From Anaeramoeba ignava (lineage: Eukaryota > Metamonada > Anaeramoebidae): DNA of 64,000 nucleotides. Shown one piece after another: positions 48,303-61,700 of this stretch. The stretch lies in contig JAPDFW010000057.1 in the NCBI GenBank assembly GCA_028826165.1, forward strand, positions 62,001 to 126,000, read 5' to 3'. The translations under genes were made by a program, and so were the position numbers. Below the pieces are notes generated by a model. That model worked only from the letters and a program-made list of their open reading frames with translations. It did no database searches and was not told the DNA's origin. Numbering within the stretch: position 1 is the first letter of the stretch; every line of letters begins with the position of its first letter.

Positions 48303-51300
48303 ATGAGCCAACATTGGGAAAAAGTTCAAATCGAAGTAATTATTCTTTTTTAAAAAAAAAAACCAAAGCAAAAACACACTTTAAATTTTACAACATTTTT
48401 TTTTTATTTTGATCCAAAAAATGAAAAAATAAAATCGAAAATGAAAAAATAGTTATTTACCTCTTGGTGTAATAAAGTTCTTTCGAAGAGAAATTTACGT
48501 CTTATTGATTTTGAAACTGATTTTTCTGATGGAGTTCTTCTTGTAAATCTTCTTGAAATTTTAACTGACAAAACAATCAAACATTTCAAAAACCCAACTT
48601 CTGTTTATCAAAAACTTGACAACATAACTCAAGTATTTAAAGTTTTGAAAGAATATAATATCCAAATACTTTGTGCACCTTATGGTTATATTATTATATA
48701 TTATTTTTAAATTCGATATTTTTTTGATTTTCTTATTCTAATTTTTTTCTTTTTTCTCTTCAAAAAAATTTTATTAGATGTTGTAAATGGGAATGTTCCA
48801 AGAATTTTAAGTTTAATTTGGAAAGTTATTCTATTTTTCGATTCAAATCAACGAAGTATTAAGTTCCATTATTCCAAAAAAGTAATTTTTGAATTTAATT
48901 TTTAATTTTGAATTTTTAATTTAATTTTTAATTTTTAATTTAATTTTGAATTTTTAATTTTTAATTTTTAATAGAGTTTAAATTTACATAAGAAACTTAA
49001 TCAAGAAGATCCAAAACAAAATTCATTTAAAAATTCAAAAGAAGATTTATTTAAAAATTCAAAAGAAGATTTATTTAAAAATTCAAAAGAAAATTCATTT
49101 AAAAATTCAAAAGAAGATGAAAACAAGTTCGATAATTTAGATTTAGGATTTGAAGTTCAAGTTGTTGAAGAAGATGATAACGATAATGAAAATGATAATA
49201 ATATTGAAAATGAAAATGATAAGGAAAATAATATTGATAGTGATAAGGAAAATAATAAGGAAAATAATATTGAAAATGATAATAATATTGAAAATGATAA
49301 TAATATTGATAATGATAATGATAATAATAACTCATTCAACTTTAATGATGACGATTTTGTTCTCATCTCTTCGTTTAGCCAATCTCAAATAATCAATGAT
49401 TCCATCCAAGAACAAAAAAATCAAAAAGAAGAACAAATAGAACAAGAAAAACAAACAAAACAAAAAAAACAACGGAATTCACTTGTTGAGGAAATATACA
49501 ATACAGAAAAAACATTTGTTGAAAATATGGAACTTTATCTCAAAATATACTTAAAACCATTACAAAACGAATTTCGAGGATTAATTTCAACAGAACATTT
49601 CAAAATACTTTTTTCACAAGTTCAGGTGATTTTGAATTACAATAAAGAACTTCTCATCGAACTTGAAAAACGTTGGCAAAAGGATAAGTACGAAATGATT
49701 CTTGGAGATCTCTTCCTGCAAATGTCATACTTCTTCAAAACTTACACACAATATGTGACTGATTACAATAATTCATTGGATATTCTTTCTGATCTCAAAA
49801 AGAAAAAATCTTTCGATAAATTCTTAGTTACTCAAAAACAAAAACCAGAAGCAAAAGGATTGGACATCACATCTTTCATGATCCTGCCTGTTCAAAGAAT
49901 CCCACGATATGTGCTGCTCATTCAGAGCCTTTTAGAAAAAACATCTCTTGATCATCCTGATCGAGCCAATCTCGAAAAAGCCTTTTCAAAAATCAAAGAT
50001 GTGGGAGACTATCTCAACGAAAAAAAACGCGAGGCAGAAAACATGCTGCAAGTGATTTGCATTCAATCCATCGTGAAAGGCGTGCAGAATCTGGCTATTC
50101 CTTCGCGTCGGTTTATCCGCGGAGGAAAACTCAAATATTTGAAACGCGGATCTCAAATAATCACATGTTATGTTCATTTGTTTAATGACTCTTTTTTGAT
50201 TTCTCGAGATTCCGGATCCAAATTGGCAATGATTAAATTTGTACCGCTTGGAAGTCACTTCAAAATTGGCGGAGTACTCTCACAAAAATCTATCAGTGTT
50301 TATCCTGAAAAGAGTCCCAAAATTGTTCCCAAAAGTGGATTTTCTTTCTCTATTCATGACAAAGAAAAGACATATCTTTTTTACGCAGAAAATGAAACTC
50401 AACAACTTGAATGGATCATCTCTTTCGATGATATACTCACTAACTATCTTAATTTGCTTACTTCTTTGAGCAAGACAAAACGCAAATTTTCTTTTATTCT
50501 TCATCCTGAAGTTGTTGTTGATTCAGCTATTCAGCAGAATTCAGCCATTTCAAGATCTATAAAGCATGGAACTGTTTTTGAGTACAAAGATATTTCATTT
50601 CTTGAAGAGAGAAAATCACGTATTTTGTATCTCTTACCAAATCATCTTCTTTTTTTCCAATCACAAGATGTATTGAAACCAAAACAATTTAAATTTTATT
50701 TAAAATTGATTTAATTTTGATTTAAAATTGATTTGATTTTGATTTAATTTTGATTTAAAATTGATTTAATTTTGATTTAAAATTGATTTAATTTTGATTT
50801 AATATTGATTTAATATTGATTTAAAATTGATTTAAAATTGATTTAAAATTGATTTAATTTTGATTTAATTTTGATTTAATTTTGATTTAAAATTGATTTA
50901 ATTTTGATTTAATTTTATTTAATTTTGATTTAAAATTGATTTAATATTGATTTAATTTTGATTTAATTTTATTTAATTTTGATTTAAAATTGATTTAATT
51001 TTGATTTAATATTGATTTAGTGTTTGATTTAATTTTGATTTAAAATTCTTGATTTAATTTTGATTTAATTTTGATTTAATTTTGATTTAATTTTGATTTA
51101 ATTTTGATTTAAAATTGATTTAATTTTGATTTAATTTTGATTTAAATTTGATTTAATTTTGATTTAATTTTGATTTAAAATTGATTTAATTTTGATTTAA
51201 TTTTGATTTAATTTTGATTTAAAATTGATTTAAAATTGATTTAATATTGATTTAAAATTGATTTAAAATTGATTTAAAATTGATTTAAAATTGATTTAAA

Positions 51301-54300
51301 TTTGATTTAATATTGATTTAATTTTGATTTAAAATTGATTTAAAATTGATTTAATTTTGATTTAAAATTGATTTAAAATTGATTTAATTTTGATTTAATT
51401 TTGATTTAATTTTGATTTAATTTTGATTTAAAATTGATTTAAAATTGATTTAATATTGATTTAATATTGATTTAATATTGATTTAAAATTGATTTAAAAT
51501 TGATTTAATTTTGATTTAATATTGATTTAATTTTGATTTAATTTTGATTTAAAATTGATTTAAAATTGATTTAAAATTGATTTAAAATTGATTTAAAATT
51601 GATTTAAAATTGATTTAAAATTGATTTAAAATTGATTTAAAATTGATTTAATTTTGATTTAATATTGATTTAATTTTGATTTAAAATTGATTTAAAATTG
51701 ATTTAATTTTGATTTAATTTTGATTTAATTTTGATTTAATATTGATTTAATATTGATTTAAAATTTATTTAATATTGATTTAAAATTGATTTAAAATTGA
51801 TGTAATTTTGATTTAATATTGATTTAATTTTGATTTAAATTTGATTTAATTTTGATTTAATTTTGATTTAATTTTGATTTAATTTTGATTTAATTTTGAT
51901 TTAATTTTGATTTAATTTTGATTTAATTTTGATTTAATTTTGATTTAATTTTGATTTAAATTTGATTTAATTTTGATTTAAAATTGATTTAATTTTGATT
52001 TAATTTTGATTTAAATTTGATTTAAATTTGATTTAATTTTGATTTAATATTAATATAATTTTGATTTAATTTTTATTTAAAATTGATTTAAATTTTATTT
52101 AAAATTGATTTAATTTTGATTTAATTTTAATTTAATTTTGATTTAATATTGATTTAATATTGATTTAAATTTTATTTAATATTGATTTAATTTTGATTTA
52201 AAATTGATTTAATTTTGATTTAAAATTGATTTAAAATTGATTTAATTTTTATTTAAAATTGATTTAATTTTGATTTGAATTTTATTTAAAATTGATTTAA
52301 TTTTGATTTAATTTTGATTTAATATTGATTTAATTTTGATTTAAAATTGATTTAATATTGATTTAATTTTGATTTAATTTTGATTTAATATTGATTTAAA
52401 ATTGATTTAATATTGATTTAATATTGATTTAATTTTGATTTAAAATTGATTTAAAATTGATTTAATTTTGATTTAAAATTGATTTAAAATTGATTTAATT
52501 TTAATTTAATTTTGATTTAATTTTGATTTAATTTTGATTTAAAATTGATTTAAAATTGATTTAATTTTAATATTGATTTAATTTTGATTTAAAATTGATT
52601 TAATTTTGATTTAAATTTGATTTAATATTGATTTAATTTTGATTTAATTTTGATTTAAAATTAATTTAATTTTGATTTAATTTTGATTTAATTTTGATTT
52701 AAATTTGATTTAATTTGATTTAATTTTGATTTAATTTTGATTTAAAATTGATTTAAAATTGATTTAATTTTATTTAATTTTGATTTAAAATTGATTTAAT
52801 TTTGATTTAATTTTGATTTAAAATTGATATAAATTTGATTTAAAATTGATTTAATATTGATTTAATTTTGATTTAATTTTGATTTAATATTGATTTAATA
52901 TTGATTTAATTTTGATTTAATTTTGATTTAAAATTGATTTAATTTTGATTTAATTTTGATTTAATTTTGATTTAATTTTGATTTAATTTTGATTTAAAAT
53001 TGATTTAAATTTGATTTAATTTTGATTTAAATTTGATTTAAATTTTATTTAATTTTGATTTAAAATTGATTTAAAATTGATTTAATATTGATTTAATTTT
53101 GATTTAATTTTGATTTAAAATTGATTTAAAATTGATTTAATTTTGATTTAAAATTGATTTAATTTTGATTTAATTTTGATTTAATTTTGATTTAAAATTG
53201 ATTTAATTTTAATTTAATTTTGATTTAATTTTGATTTAAAATTGATTTAAATTTGATTTAATTTTGATTTAAATTTGATTTAAATTTTATTTAATTTTGA
53301 TTTAATTTTAATTTAAAATTGATTTAATATTGATTTAATTTTGATTTAATTTTGATTTAAAATTGATTTAAAATTGATTTAATTTTGATTTAAAATTGAT
53401 TTAATTTTGATTTAATTTTGATTTAATTTTGATTTAATTTTGATTTAAAATTGATTTAATTTTGATTTAATTTATTTTAATTTTGATTTAATTTTGATTT
53501 AATTTTGATTTAAAATTGATTTAAATTTTATTTAATTTATTTTTACATTTGCTCATAAGTCACAAAAACCTTTGCGCATTTACGATCTTCAAGAATCATC
53601 CATCAGCTTATTCCCAGATATCCCAAACGGATTGAAAATTGTAAATCAAAAATCAATCACATACATCTCTGCACGTAACTCATTAGAAGTTCTTGATTGG
53701 CTGAACATGATCCGAGCGCAAATAGCAGATTCACTAATTGTGGATAAGAAAAACAATCAAGATTTAACAAAATCTTCGTTGTCTCCAAAAATGGACAGGT
53801 TTCAGCTCTCTTTCTCAATGGTTGGCGACTTCCAGGATATAATTCCCACAAATATTAATCAGTTGCGCCGATCAAAACGAACCCGAACTATCCACGAAAT
53901 TCTTGTTGCCAAACAACAAAAAATGACCCAACAAATCCTCCAAAACAATCCAAATTGCGCAGATTGCTGCAAAGAAAACCCCGAATGGGCAAGTCTCGCC
54001 ACAGGAATGATCATCTGCAAAGACTGCGCGTTGATCCATTCTCAAATCCCACAATTCTCAAAAATTCGCAACCTCAAATGCACCCATCATCAAGATCACT
54101 TTATCGAAGAACTTGAATTCATTCTTTCAATCGGAAACACAAAGGGGAACGAAATTTGGGAAGGAAATATCAAGCTACACGAAGGTTCCAAACCAAAATC
54201 CAATTCATCTGTTAAATCAAAGCTTGATTTCATCTATCAAAAATACGTGAATCGAGCGTATTCTCAATCATCAGCCAATTTCCAGCAAGAAAACGAGCAA

Positions 54301-54771
54301 AACAAACAGCAAAATAGTGAAGAAAATCACGCCAATAATTCTCTCCGCAAATTTCTTGGAAAACCGTTGAAAGAGGGGTATCTGGATAAGCAAAGTCAAA
54401 ACCCCGCAAAAGAGAGGAAGAAAAGATATGTTGTTCTTCATAGTCAACATCTTCTATATCTGAAAGACAAGAACTCCTCAGAAATATCCCGTGAAATCGA
54501 CTTGAGTCTTGCTCTTGTTAAACAACACAAATCTTCTTCTCTTCCAAATCAACAATTCGCTATCGAGATTGTTTCCCTCAATCGCTCTTTTATCTTCTTT
54601 GCAAAATCTGGAATTGAAATGTTTGACTGGATCCAAGCAATTCGTCAATCAATCGATTCTCAAAAAAATTTCGAAAATGATCACGATCAAAATGATGATA
54701 ACAATAAAATAATTCTTAAAGAAATTCAATCAAACATGGATTCAGGAAATATTGGGAAAAAACAAATTTGA
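48303..54771 (+). CDS. Multidomain CH - RhoGEF (DH) - PH - PH - ArfGAP-like - PH protein
   Basis: Five exons (48303-48335, 48453-48684, 48778-48881, 48975-50669, 53560-54771) give 1,091 residues. Residues about 5-120 are a calponin-homology domain (LFTSWCNKVL, FETDFSDGVLLVNLLEIL, DVVNGNVPRILSLIWKVIL). An Asn/Asp/Glu-rich linker follows. The DH domain (about 300-480) shows NSLVEEIYNTEKTFVENM and FMILPVQRIPRYVLLIQSL. PH1 lies near 500-610, and PH2 near 640-750 is split by the 2.9-kb intron (LLFFQSQD|SQKPLRIYDL). The ArfGAP zinc finger (CADC-x16-CKDC) lies near 820, and PH3 near 920-1030 (GYLDKQSQ...FDWIQAIRQ). Such a protein could couple actin binding, Rho activation and Arf signalling at membranes. 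The residue after the finger is HS rather than the catalytic HR, so Arf GAP activity is doubtful. Confidence 0.9.
50670..53559 (+). repeat. 2.89-kb satellite intron (TTTTGATTTAA) in CH-RhoGEF gene
   Basis: An 11-bp unit, TTTTGATTTAA, with AAATTGATTTA and TATTGATTTAA variants, fills the intron from about 50705 to 53540. The unit contains GA and TG but no AG or GT on the sense strand. I noticed only rare exceptions, for example near 51019. Confidence 0.9.
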
Positions 54772-54923
54772 TTAAATGATGGATTGAAATATTATTTTTA
54801 ATCTCTTTTTTTATAAACTTGATTGATTAACTTTTATTATCATTTTTTTATTTTTTAAAAAAAAAAGAATTAAAAAAGAGTAAAGAGTGAAGAGTTTTTC
54901 TGTTTCTTCTTTCTAATTAATAA

Positions 54924-57241
54924 TTAATCAAATTTTTCTAAAATGGGGATTTTTGTATAAAAATTAGGATTCACATTTGGATCTTTTTCTGCAAAAAACT
55001 CTTCTTCAGTAAAATTATCAATTAGACTTTGATCCAAATTTTCTTCTTCTTTTTGATTTTGATTTTGATTTTGATTTTGATTTTGATTTTTGTTTTTTTG
55101 GATTGAATAATTGGGTAAATCTTTTTGAGGAGAAAGTACGTTTCCAGCAGTCCAAATCCAGACTGATTTTTGTTCTGAATTGACAATGCGTTGTTCTTTT
55201 GCCACTCGGGAATCTTTTGAGATGAGTGATTCAACTAATGGCCACAAGATCCTTTGCATTTTGGTGTTTCCTGGTTCGATAAATGTATCACGCAAGTGGG
55301 TGATTGCAAAATATGGTTCAATATTTGGATCTTTTTGAGAAAGACTGTATTGTTCATGAAGCATAGAAATGATTTGGTTTGAAATTAAAGAAGCCTCTTC
55401 TTTCAAAAGCATTTTGTTGCGAATTTTGATAGTGAAAACAGAAACAACTGAAAGAAATAGAATCAAGAGAATGACTGCCAGCTTGTGATGCAGAAGATAA
55501 TTCCGGAAATTGCAGTAATAAGGGATATATGGTTGAGGTTGGTATTCTATTTGTGACTCATTAGCATAAAATTGCTTTATTATAATTGAATTCGATTGAC
55601 GAAGTGCTTCTTCGAATGTTTCTTGTGGAAACTGCATTTTGTTTTTTATTGCTTTCTCCAATTTATCACTAGATATTATTTGTGATTGAATGTTGCATTG
55701 AAAAAACGATATTGGATATATTGAATCCAAATACTCTTCAATCTCCATTATGAGAGTATCCACCATCTGATCATTTATCACGCACGATTGGTTGCGTAAA
55801 ATATATCCAGGATAGCACTTCAAATTCCCAGATTCGCATATTGCGTTTTCGGGACAAGGAACGCAATTGCTGTCTTGATTTGGATCCAATACAGTGCTGC
55901 AATATTTCGTTTTATTGATGATATATTTCCAAACAACATAATATCCTGATCCCCCAATAATTCCAATAATCAAAGCGAGAATAAAATATCCTGCCAGTAT
56001 TCTTACTGTTGATGGCCCTTTTCTGCGGATATTTCTTGGAGAAATCTCTGTTTTTGTTGGTGTTTTTTTTTTGAAGATTTTCTGTTCTGGTTTCCTTATG
56101 CTATATTCGGATACATTTGTCTGCTCTTGTTTGTACTCGTATTTTTCTTCCATATTGCTTGGAGATGATTTAAAGTATTTATTTTCATACTCATTCAAAT
56201 AAGGGCTGTATTGTGTATATTCTGTAATTTTTTGTTCGTTTATTTGCTTTCTTGGGGAATTGTCTTGTTGTTTTATTTTGTATGGTTGATTTTTGCGGTT
56301 TCGCAAGTAATTCAATTGACTATTATTTTTTGTTGGTGATTTTTGAGTTTTTTTTGAAGGACTTATATTGATTTTATTTTTATTTTGATTTTCTTGGAAG
56401 TTATATGAATGATTTAAATTTGAAGGACTTATATTGGTTTTATTTTTATTTTGATTTTCTTGGAAAGTTATATGAATGATTTAAATTTGAAGGACTTATA
56501 TTGGTTTTATTTTTATTTTGATTTTCTTGAAAGTTATATGAATAATTTAAATTTGAAGGACTTATATTGGTTTTATTTTTATTTTGATTTTCTTGGAAGT
56601 TATATGAATAATTTAAATTTGAAGGACTTATATTGATTTTATTTTTATTTTGATCTTCTTGGAAAGTTATATGAATAATTTAAATTTGAAGGACTTATAT
56701 TGATATTATTTTTATTTTGATCTTCTTGGAAGTTTTGTTGATAATTTAAATTTTGAGGAGACAATTGAGGCATTTTTTCTTCATATAAAGAGTTTACATA
56801 ATCAATTAAGGGATTTCTTTGGCTGATTTTTTTTTGTATTTTTTGGAGATCAAAATTTTCATTTTCATTTTCATTTTCATTTTGATTTTGATTTTCATTT
56901 TGATTTTGATTTGGGCTTTTTTTTTGGAATTTGAATTTGTTTACTTTTTGTTTTTGTTTTTCAAATTGTTTTTCTATTTCTATTTTTTTTTGCTTTTTCT
57001 GTTTTTGTTTTTCTATTTCTTTTTGTTTTTTCTGTTTTTGTTTTTGTTTTTGTTTTTCTTTTTGTTTTTTTTCTTCTTTTTGTTTTTCTATTTCTTTTTG
57101 TTTTTGTTTTTTCTGTTTTTTTTTAGCTTCTAATAGTTTCTCAACATAAAATTGTTTCTTTTGTTGAGTTGGTGGAAGAATAACACCCATTTGTGAAAGT
57201 TGTGATTTTAATTCTCTAACTGTTAAAGAATTTAGATCCAT
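54924..57241 (-). CDS. MAN1/Heh (Src1)-type inner nuclear membrane protein, frame broken in internal repeat
   Basis: The N-terminus (57241) has a SAP/HeH-like helix pair (LTVRELKSQLSQMGVILPP) followed by a long Lys/Gln-rich coiled stretch and Asn-rich sequence. The C-terminal part (56315-54924) has a basic segment, a membrane span (ILAGYFILALIIGIIGG), a lumenal Cys motif typical of the Man1-Src1 C-terminal domain (CVPCPENAICESGNLKCYPGY), a second span (LAVILLILFLSVVSVFTI) and a final globular part. Such proteins sit in the inner nuclear membrane, tether chromatin and recruit ESCRT-III. The two halves are in different frames. They are joined through about six 66-bp repeats encoding ENQNKNK/ISPSNLN, two of which carry an extra A (about 56465 and 56664). 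Removing both restores one frame of about 770 codons, so consensus error or recent damage is likely. Confidence 0.83.
56356..56762 (-). repeat. 66-bp coding tandem repeat
   Basis: About six units, each with the plus-strand marker GAAGGACTTATATTG. In-frame units carry CTTGGAAGTTAT or CTTGAAAGTTAT. Two units of 67 bp carry CTTGGAAAGTTAT and shift the frame. Confidence 0.85.
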
Positions 57242-58708
57242 TTAAATTTTTTAATAAAAATGAAAAATGAAAAATGAAAAATGAAAAAAATTTTTTTTTT
57301 AATTTTTTTCTAATTTAAAATCCTGAAACAAATCAAAATTTAATTTTGGATTTTAAATTTAAAAAAATTATCAACAACATCTTTAATAATAAAAATACTT
57401 TTTTTTTTCTTCTTTTTATTCTTCTTTTTGTTTTTATTTTTTAAATAATATTTTTTGTCTCTCTAAATCAAAGAGAATGAAACAAGATAAATTATAAACA
57501 TAAGATCTCGAGAATGAATAATAAAAGAGCTATTTTACTCATTAAAAGAGAATATTCAGAACAAAATACCACAAATGAAACGAATTTCAATTTCTGATTT
57601 CAATTTAAATTAAATTGATTTTTGAATTAATTTATGAATTTGAATTAATTTTTGAATTTAAATTAATTTTTAAATTAATTTATGAATTGAAATTAATTTT
57701 TAAATTTAAATTAATTTTTGAATTTAAATTGATTTTTGAATTGAAATTAATTTTTGAATTTGAATTGATTTTTGAATTGAAATTAATTTTTGAATTTGAA
57801 TTGATTTTTGAATTGAAATTAATTTTTAAATTAATTTATGAATTTGAATTAATTTTTGAATTTGAATTTAAATTGATTTTTAAATTGATTTTTGAATTGA
57901 AATTAATTTTTGAATTTAAATTAATTTTTGAATTTAAATTAATTTTTGAATTTAAATTAATTTTTGAATTAATTTTTGAATTTGAATTAATTTTTGAATT
58001 TAAATTGATTTTTAAATTAATTTTTGAATTTAAATTGATTTTTGAATTAATTTTTGAATTTGAATTGAATTAATTTATGAATTTGAATTAATTTATGAAT
58101 TTGAATTAATTTTTAAATTTAAATTGATTTTTAAATTGATTTTTGAATTTAAATTGATTTTTGAATTGATTTTTAAATTTAAATTAATTTTTAAATTTAA
58201 ATTGATTTTTGAATTTGAATTGATTTTTGAATTGATTTTTGAATTGATTTTTGAATTGAAATTGATTTTTGAATTAATTTATGAATTTGAATTAATTTTT
58301 GAATTTAAATTGATTTTTGAATTTAAATTAATTTTTGAATTAATTTATGAATTTGAATTAATTTTTGAATTTGAATTGATTTTTGAATTGAATTAATTTT
58401 TAAATTGATTTTTGAATTTGAATTGATTTTTAAATTAATTTTTGAATTTGAATTGATTTTTAAATTGAAATTTATGATTTTGAATTAATTTTTGAATTGA
58501 AATTAATTTTTGAATTTGAATTGATTTTTAAATTTAAATTGATTTTTGAATTTAAATTAATTTTTGAATTGAAATTGATTTTTGAATTTAAATTGATTTT
58601 TGAATTGATTTTTGAATTGAAATTGATTTTTGAATTTAAATTAATTTTTGAATTTGAATTTGAATTGAAATTGAAATCCTGTCTATAAGTTTTCGATAAT
58701 TCTTCCAA
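57242..58708. repeat. Spacer with AATTTTTGAATT-type repeat
   Basis: Positions 57242-57600 are plain AT-rich DNA upstream of the MAN1-like start. From about 57605 to 58680 there is a repeat with units that are multiples of 6 bp (AATTGATTTTTG, 12 bp; AATTTAAATTAATTTTTG, 18 bp). The 6-bp multiples keep long frames open on both strands, encoding Phe/Leu/Ile/Glu runs, but these are not genes. The tract ends about 30 bp after the ankyrin-RhoGEF 2 stop. Confidence 0.8.
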
Positions 58709-61700
58709 TCATATCTGATATATCATTGGAGAGAAATCTTTTGCCATCAAAACAGCAATGATTCTCAAATCATTTTCTGAAATGGAGATTTGTGATTTAA
58801 TACGCTCCAAAATCTTGTTCTTCAAAGAATCAGTATTTGATTCAAGAATAAGATACTTGACGGAATGAACAGGAGAGGATTCATCAGTAGAATGTATATA
58901 ATAGCACTGACAATTCCAGAGGAAATAGGGGGAGGAAAGAGGGGGATTTGGAGGAGGTTCTAGATAATCAAAAGTGGTATTTTGTTCTTGAAAAACAATG
59001 TCAGATTTTGGTTGAGTTTTGAGATCATCCTCAGAAAATTCTGTAAAATTTTCAGAGAGAAACTGGAACTCCTGTGATTGGGAATGGATATGTAAGACGT
59101 GCTGGATAATAGCTTGTTTTGTTGCATCTGACAAAGCAGTGCGCCAGGTTTCAATCAGGCGTCGGTTGCTTGAGCTTATACTGAAAGTGCCTTCGGAAGT
59201 GATTATTTTGAAAGAGAAGTAGATCTTGCCACCGAACTGAACACGAGAGGTGTTCTTGACAAACACAGAGATGAGAGGAATCTCTGCCTCGACAGAGAAC
59301 ATGCGCTCGATCTTTGACTTTGTGTTGCAGATGATGAGATAGTCAGAAAAGAGAAATAGATGTTTGAGAGTGGACACTTTAGAGAGAGTTGTGCGATAAG
59401 TGGAGTCTGAGACAAAGGGCTGGCTGAGCGATTGAGAATGAGGGGAGATCTCGCTGTTTGTGCGGACAAAAGGGTTGAGTGTTGGGGTTGAAGTTGTGTG
59501 GGAGTTTTGGATGGAAATAGGAGCGTTTTGGATGGAAATAGGGGAGGATTGGTTGAGAGTGCGTGTAATTGCGGAAATTTGTCCGAATTTGAAGTTTGTT
59601 ATAGAGCGCATATGCACGCCGAGCTTTTTTGGAAGAGTATTTTTGGGAGATATGCTTTTTGGAGATCTGCTTTTTGGAGATCTGCTTTTCGAAGATCTGC
59701 TTTTCGAAGATCTGCTTTTCGAAAAGGTATTTTTTGGAGGGGTGTTGTCGTTCGGCTCGTTTTGGGGAATAAAGGGTGTTTCAATGGGGGTTATTTGTGT
59801 ATGGAACATATTAATGGTATTTCGTTTTGCAGAGTTTGAGAGATTGTATTTTTTATGAAGTTTTTTGTAGAGTTGTGAGTGTCCAGACGGTGACGAAGAT
59901 TTTATTTTTGGGATTGGGGGGAATTTATCTTCAGGATCACTCTGCAGAATACTGAAGATGCTATCTGATGTATTAGCAGACTCTGTGAAGCTATCTGGAT
60001 CGTCGTTGCGGAAGGAAACGCTTGGATGAGGAGAGAAATGCGAATCTGACTCGCTATCATCATCATTGATATTCATGTCGATACCCTTCTGGAAATCGAA
60101 GGCTGAGTTGAAGAGCTGAGAACGACGACGCTCCCTGCGCTTGAGTTTGGATAACAATTTGCGCTTCTTCTTTGTTGTGAAAAGTTGTGGACTGTAGACA
60201 TAGAAATTTGCTTCATCAAGAAGTTTTCGTGAAGGATCTGCAAGAAGATCGAGTTGCAATCCCTTCATCATACGTTGGATTTGAGCAATACGAACCTGTG
60301 TTTCATGACTACGTTTGGATTCGTTGATCTCAATAGCAAATTTTCGAAGAGAAAAGATTGCAATTTGAAGGAAGTGTCTATCGGGATGAGAGTTTGGAGT
60401 CTCTTTCAGAACCTTTTCCAGAAGAAGAGAATACTGCGGGATGCGCTGTACAGGTTTGATTAGAATGGACTGGATCTCGAGCCTGCGGAAGCGCGGATCT
60501 TCTTCGATGCGTCTTGCGAAATTTGCGAAAGAACTATTTTTCATGCATCGTTGAATTGTTGACAGAGAGGCGTCGAAATTGATGTTATATTGAAGATAAA
60601 TGCGCATGGGCGCGACATAATGCATGACAACATTCCCGAGGGTAGAATCGTATGTCCAATTTCTGAATTCGGACTCAAGATGAGCAAGGAACTTGAGGTT
60701 GAGCTGGTATATATCCTCAATGTTAGAGAAGATGAGATCTGATTCTTCTCTTGTGATGATTCTGTTTGAAAGTAACGGGCGCATAACATGTCTTGCAAGA
60801 AGTTCAAGGATTTGCACGTAGCTGCGCTCTGTCTCGAGAATCTCCAAAAACGCGCAAGTGCGTTTGTACTCGAGCTCGAGGATCTGATGGCACTCGGTGT
60901 TTCCTGCTTCTTTTGCAAGCATGTGCGGATACGCGCCGTCTGTATATCCTGTGAGCCTGACACCCGCCTTAAGCAGTGCTATTACGGCCTGCGAATCCCC
61001 CCATAACGCAGCACCTTGTATCGGAGTTAGATTCAGATTACTATTGACGCTCGTGTTTGGTTTGTGCGCAAGAACAGCGCGCACCATTATGAGACTCTTC
61101 ATGTGAATTGAAGCGTTGAGCGGCGTGTTCCCATCGGTATCTCTCAATTCAATCGGACATCCTGCAGTCACAAGTGCATCCAAAAGGTTTGGGCTTTGGA
61201 TATCAATTGCTTGCTTCAATGGAGAATAAACTCCATGGGTCACAAGCAACTGCGCAATATCCACATATCTCCCCTTAACAGCAACGTCTAATGGGGTGTT
61301 TCGATCCAAATCAACAGCCTCAAGTTCCGCATGATATTGGATTAGTTCTCTTGCCGTTTCGAGAAACCCATTTTCACACGCAAGATGCAGCGGAGTCCGT
61401 TCCCGCGCATTTCTCACATTCGGGTTTGCGCCTTTGAGCAGCAGCAACCTCACAGAATCCAATTTACCCTTCTCCGCGCTGATGTGCAGAGGCGTGTTTT
61501 TTGATATGTTCTCCGCATCAAGTTTCCCTCCTGCCTTCTGGATCCACGCAACAAACTCAAACTTCTGCGTAATTGCCGCAAAGTGGATCGGTTGATTTCC
61601 GTCTTTGTCCTGAATATCAAGCTCCACATGCGCATCCAGAAGTAGCTTTGAACACTCCAGCTTCTGGTTATGTTTAATCGCAAGATGGAACGGAGACAAT

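Noticed and set aside
57615-58396. Long plus-strand Phe/Leu/Ile/Glu frames
   Set aside because: The 12/18-bp repeat lacks stops in this frame; composition is only that of the repeat.
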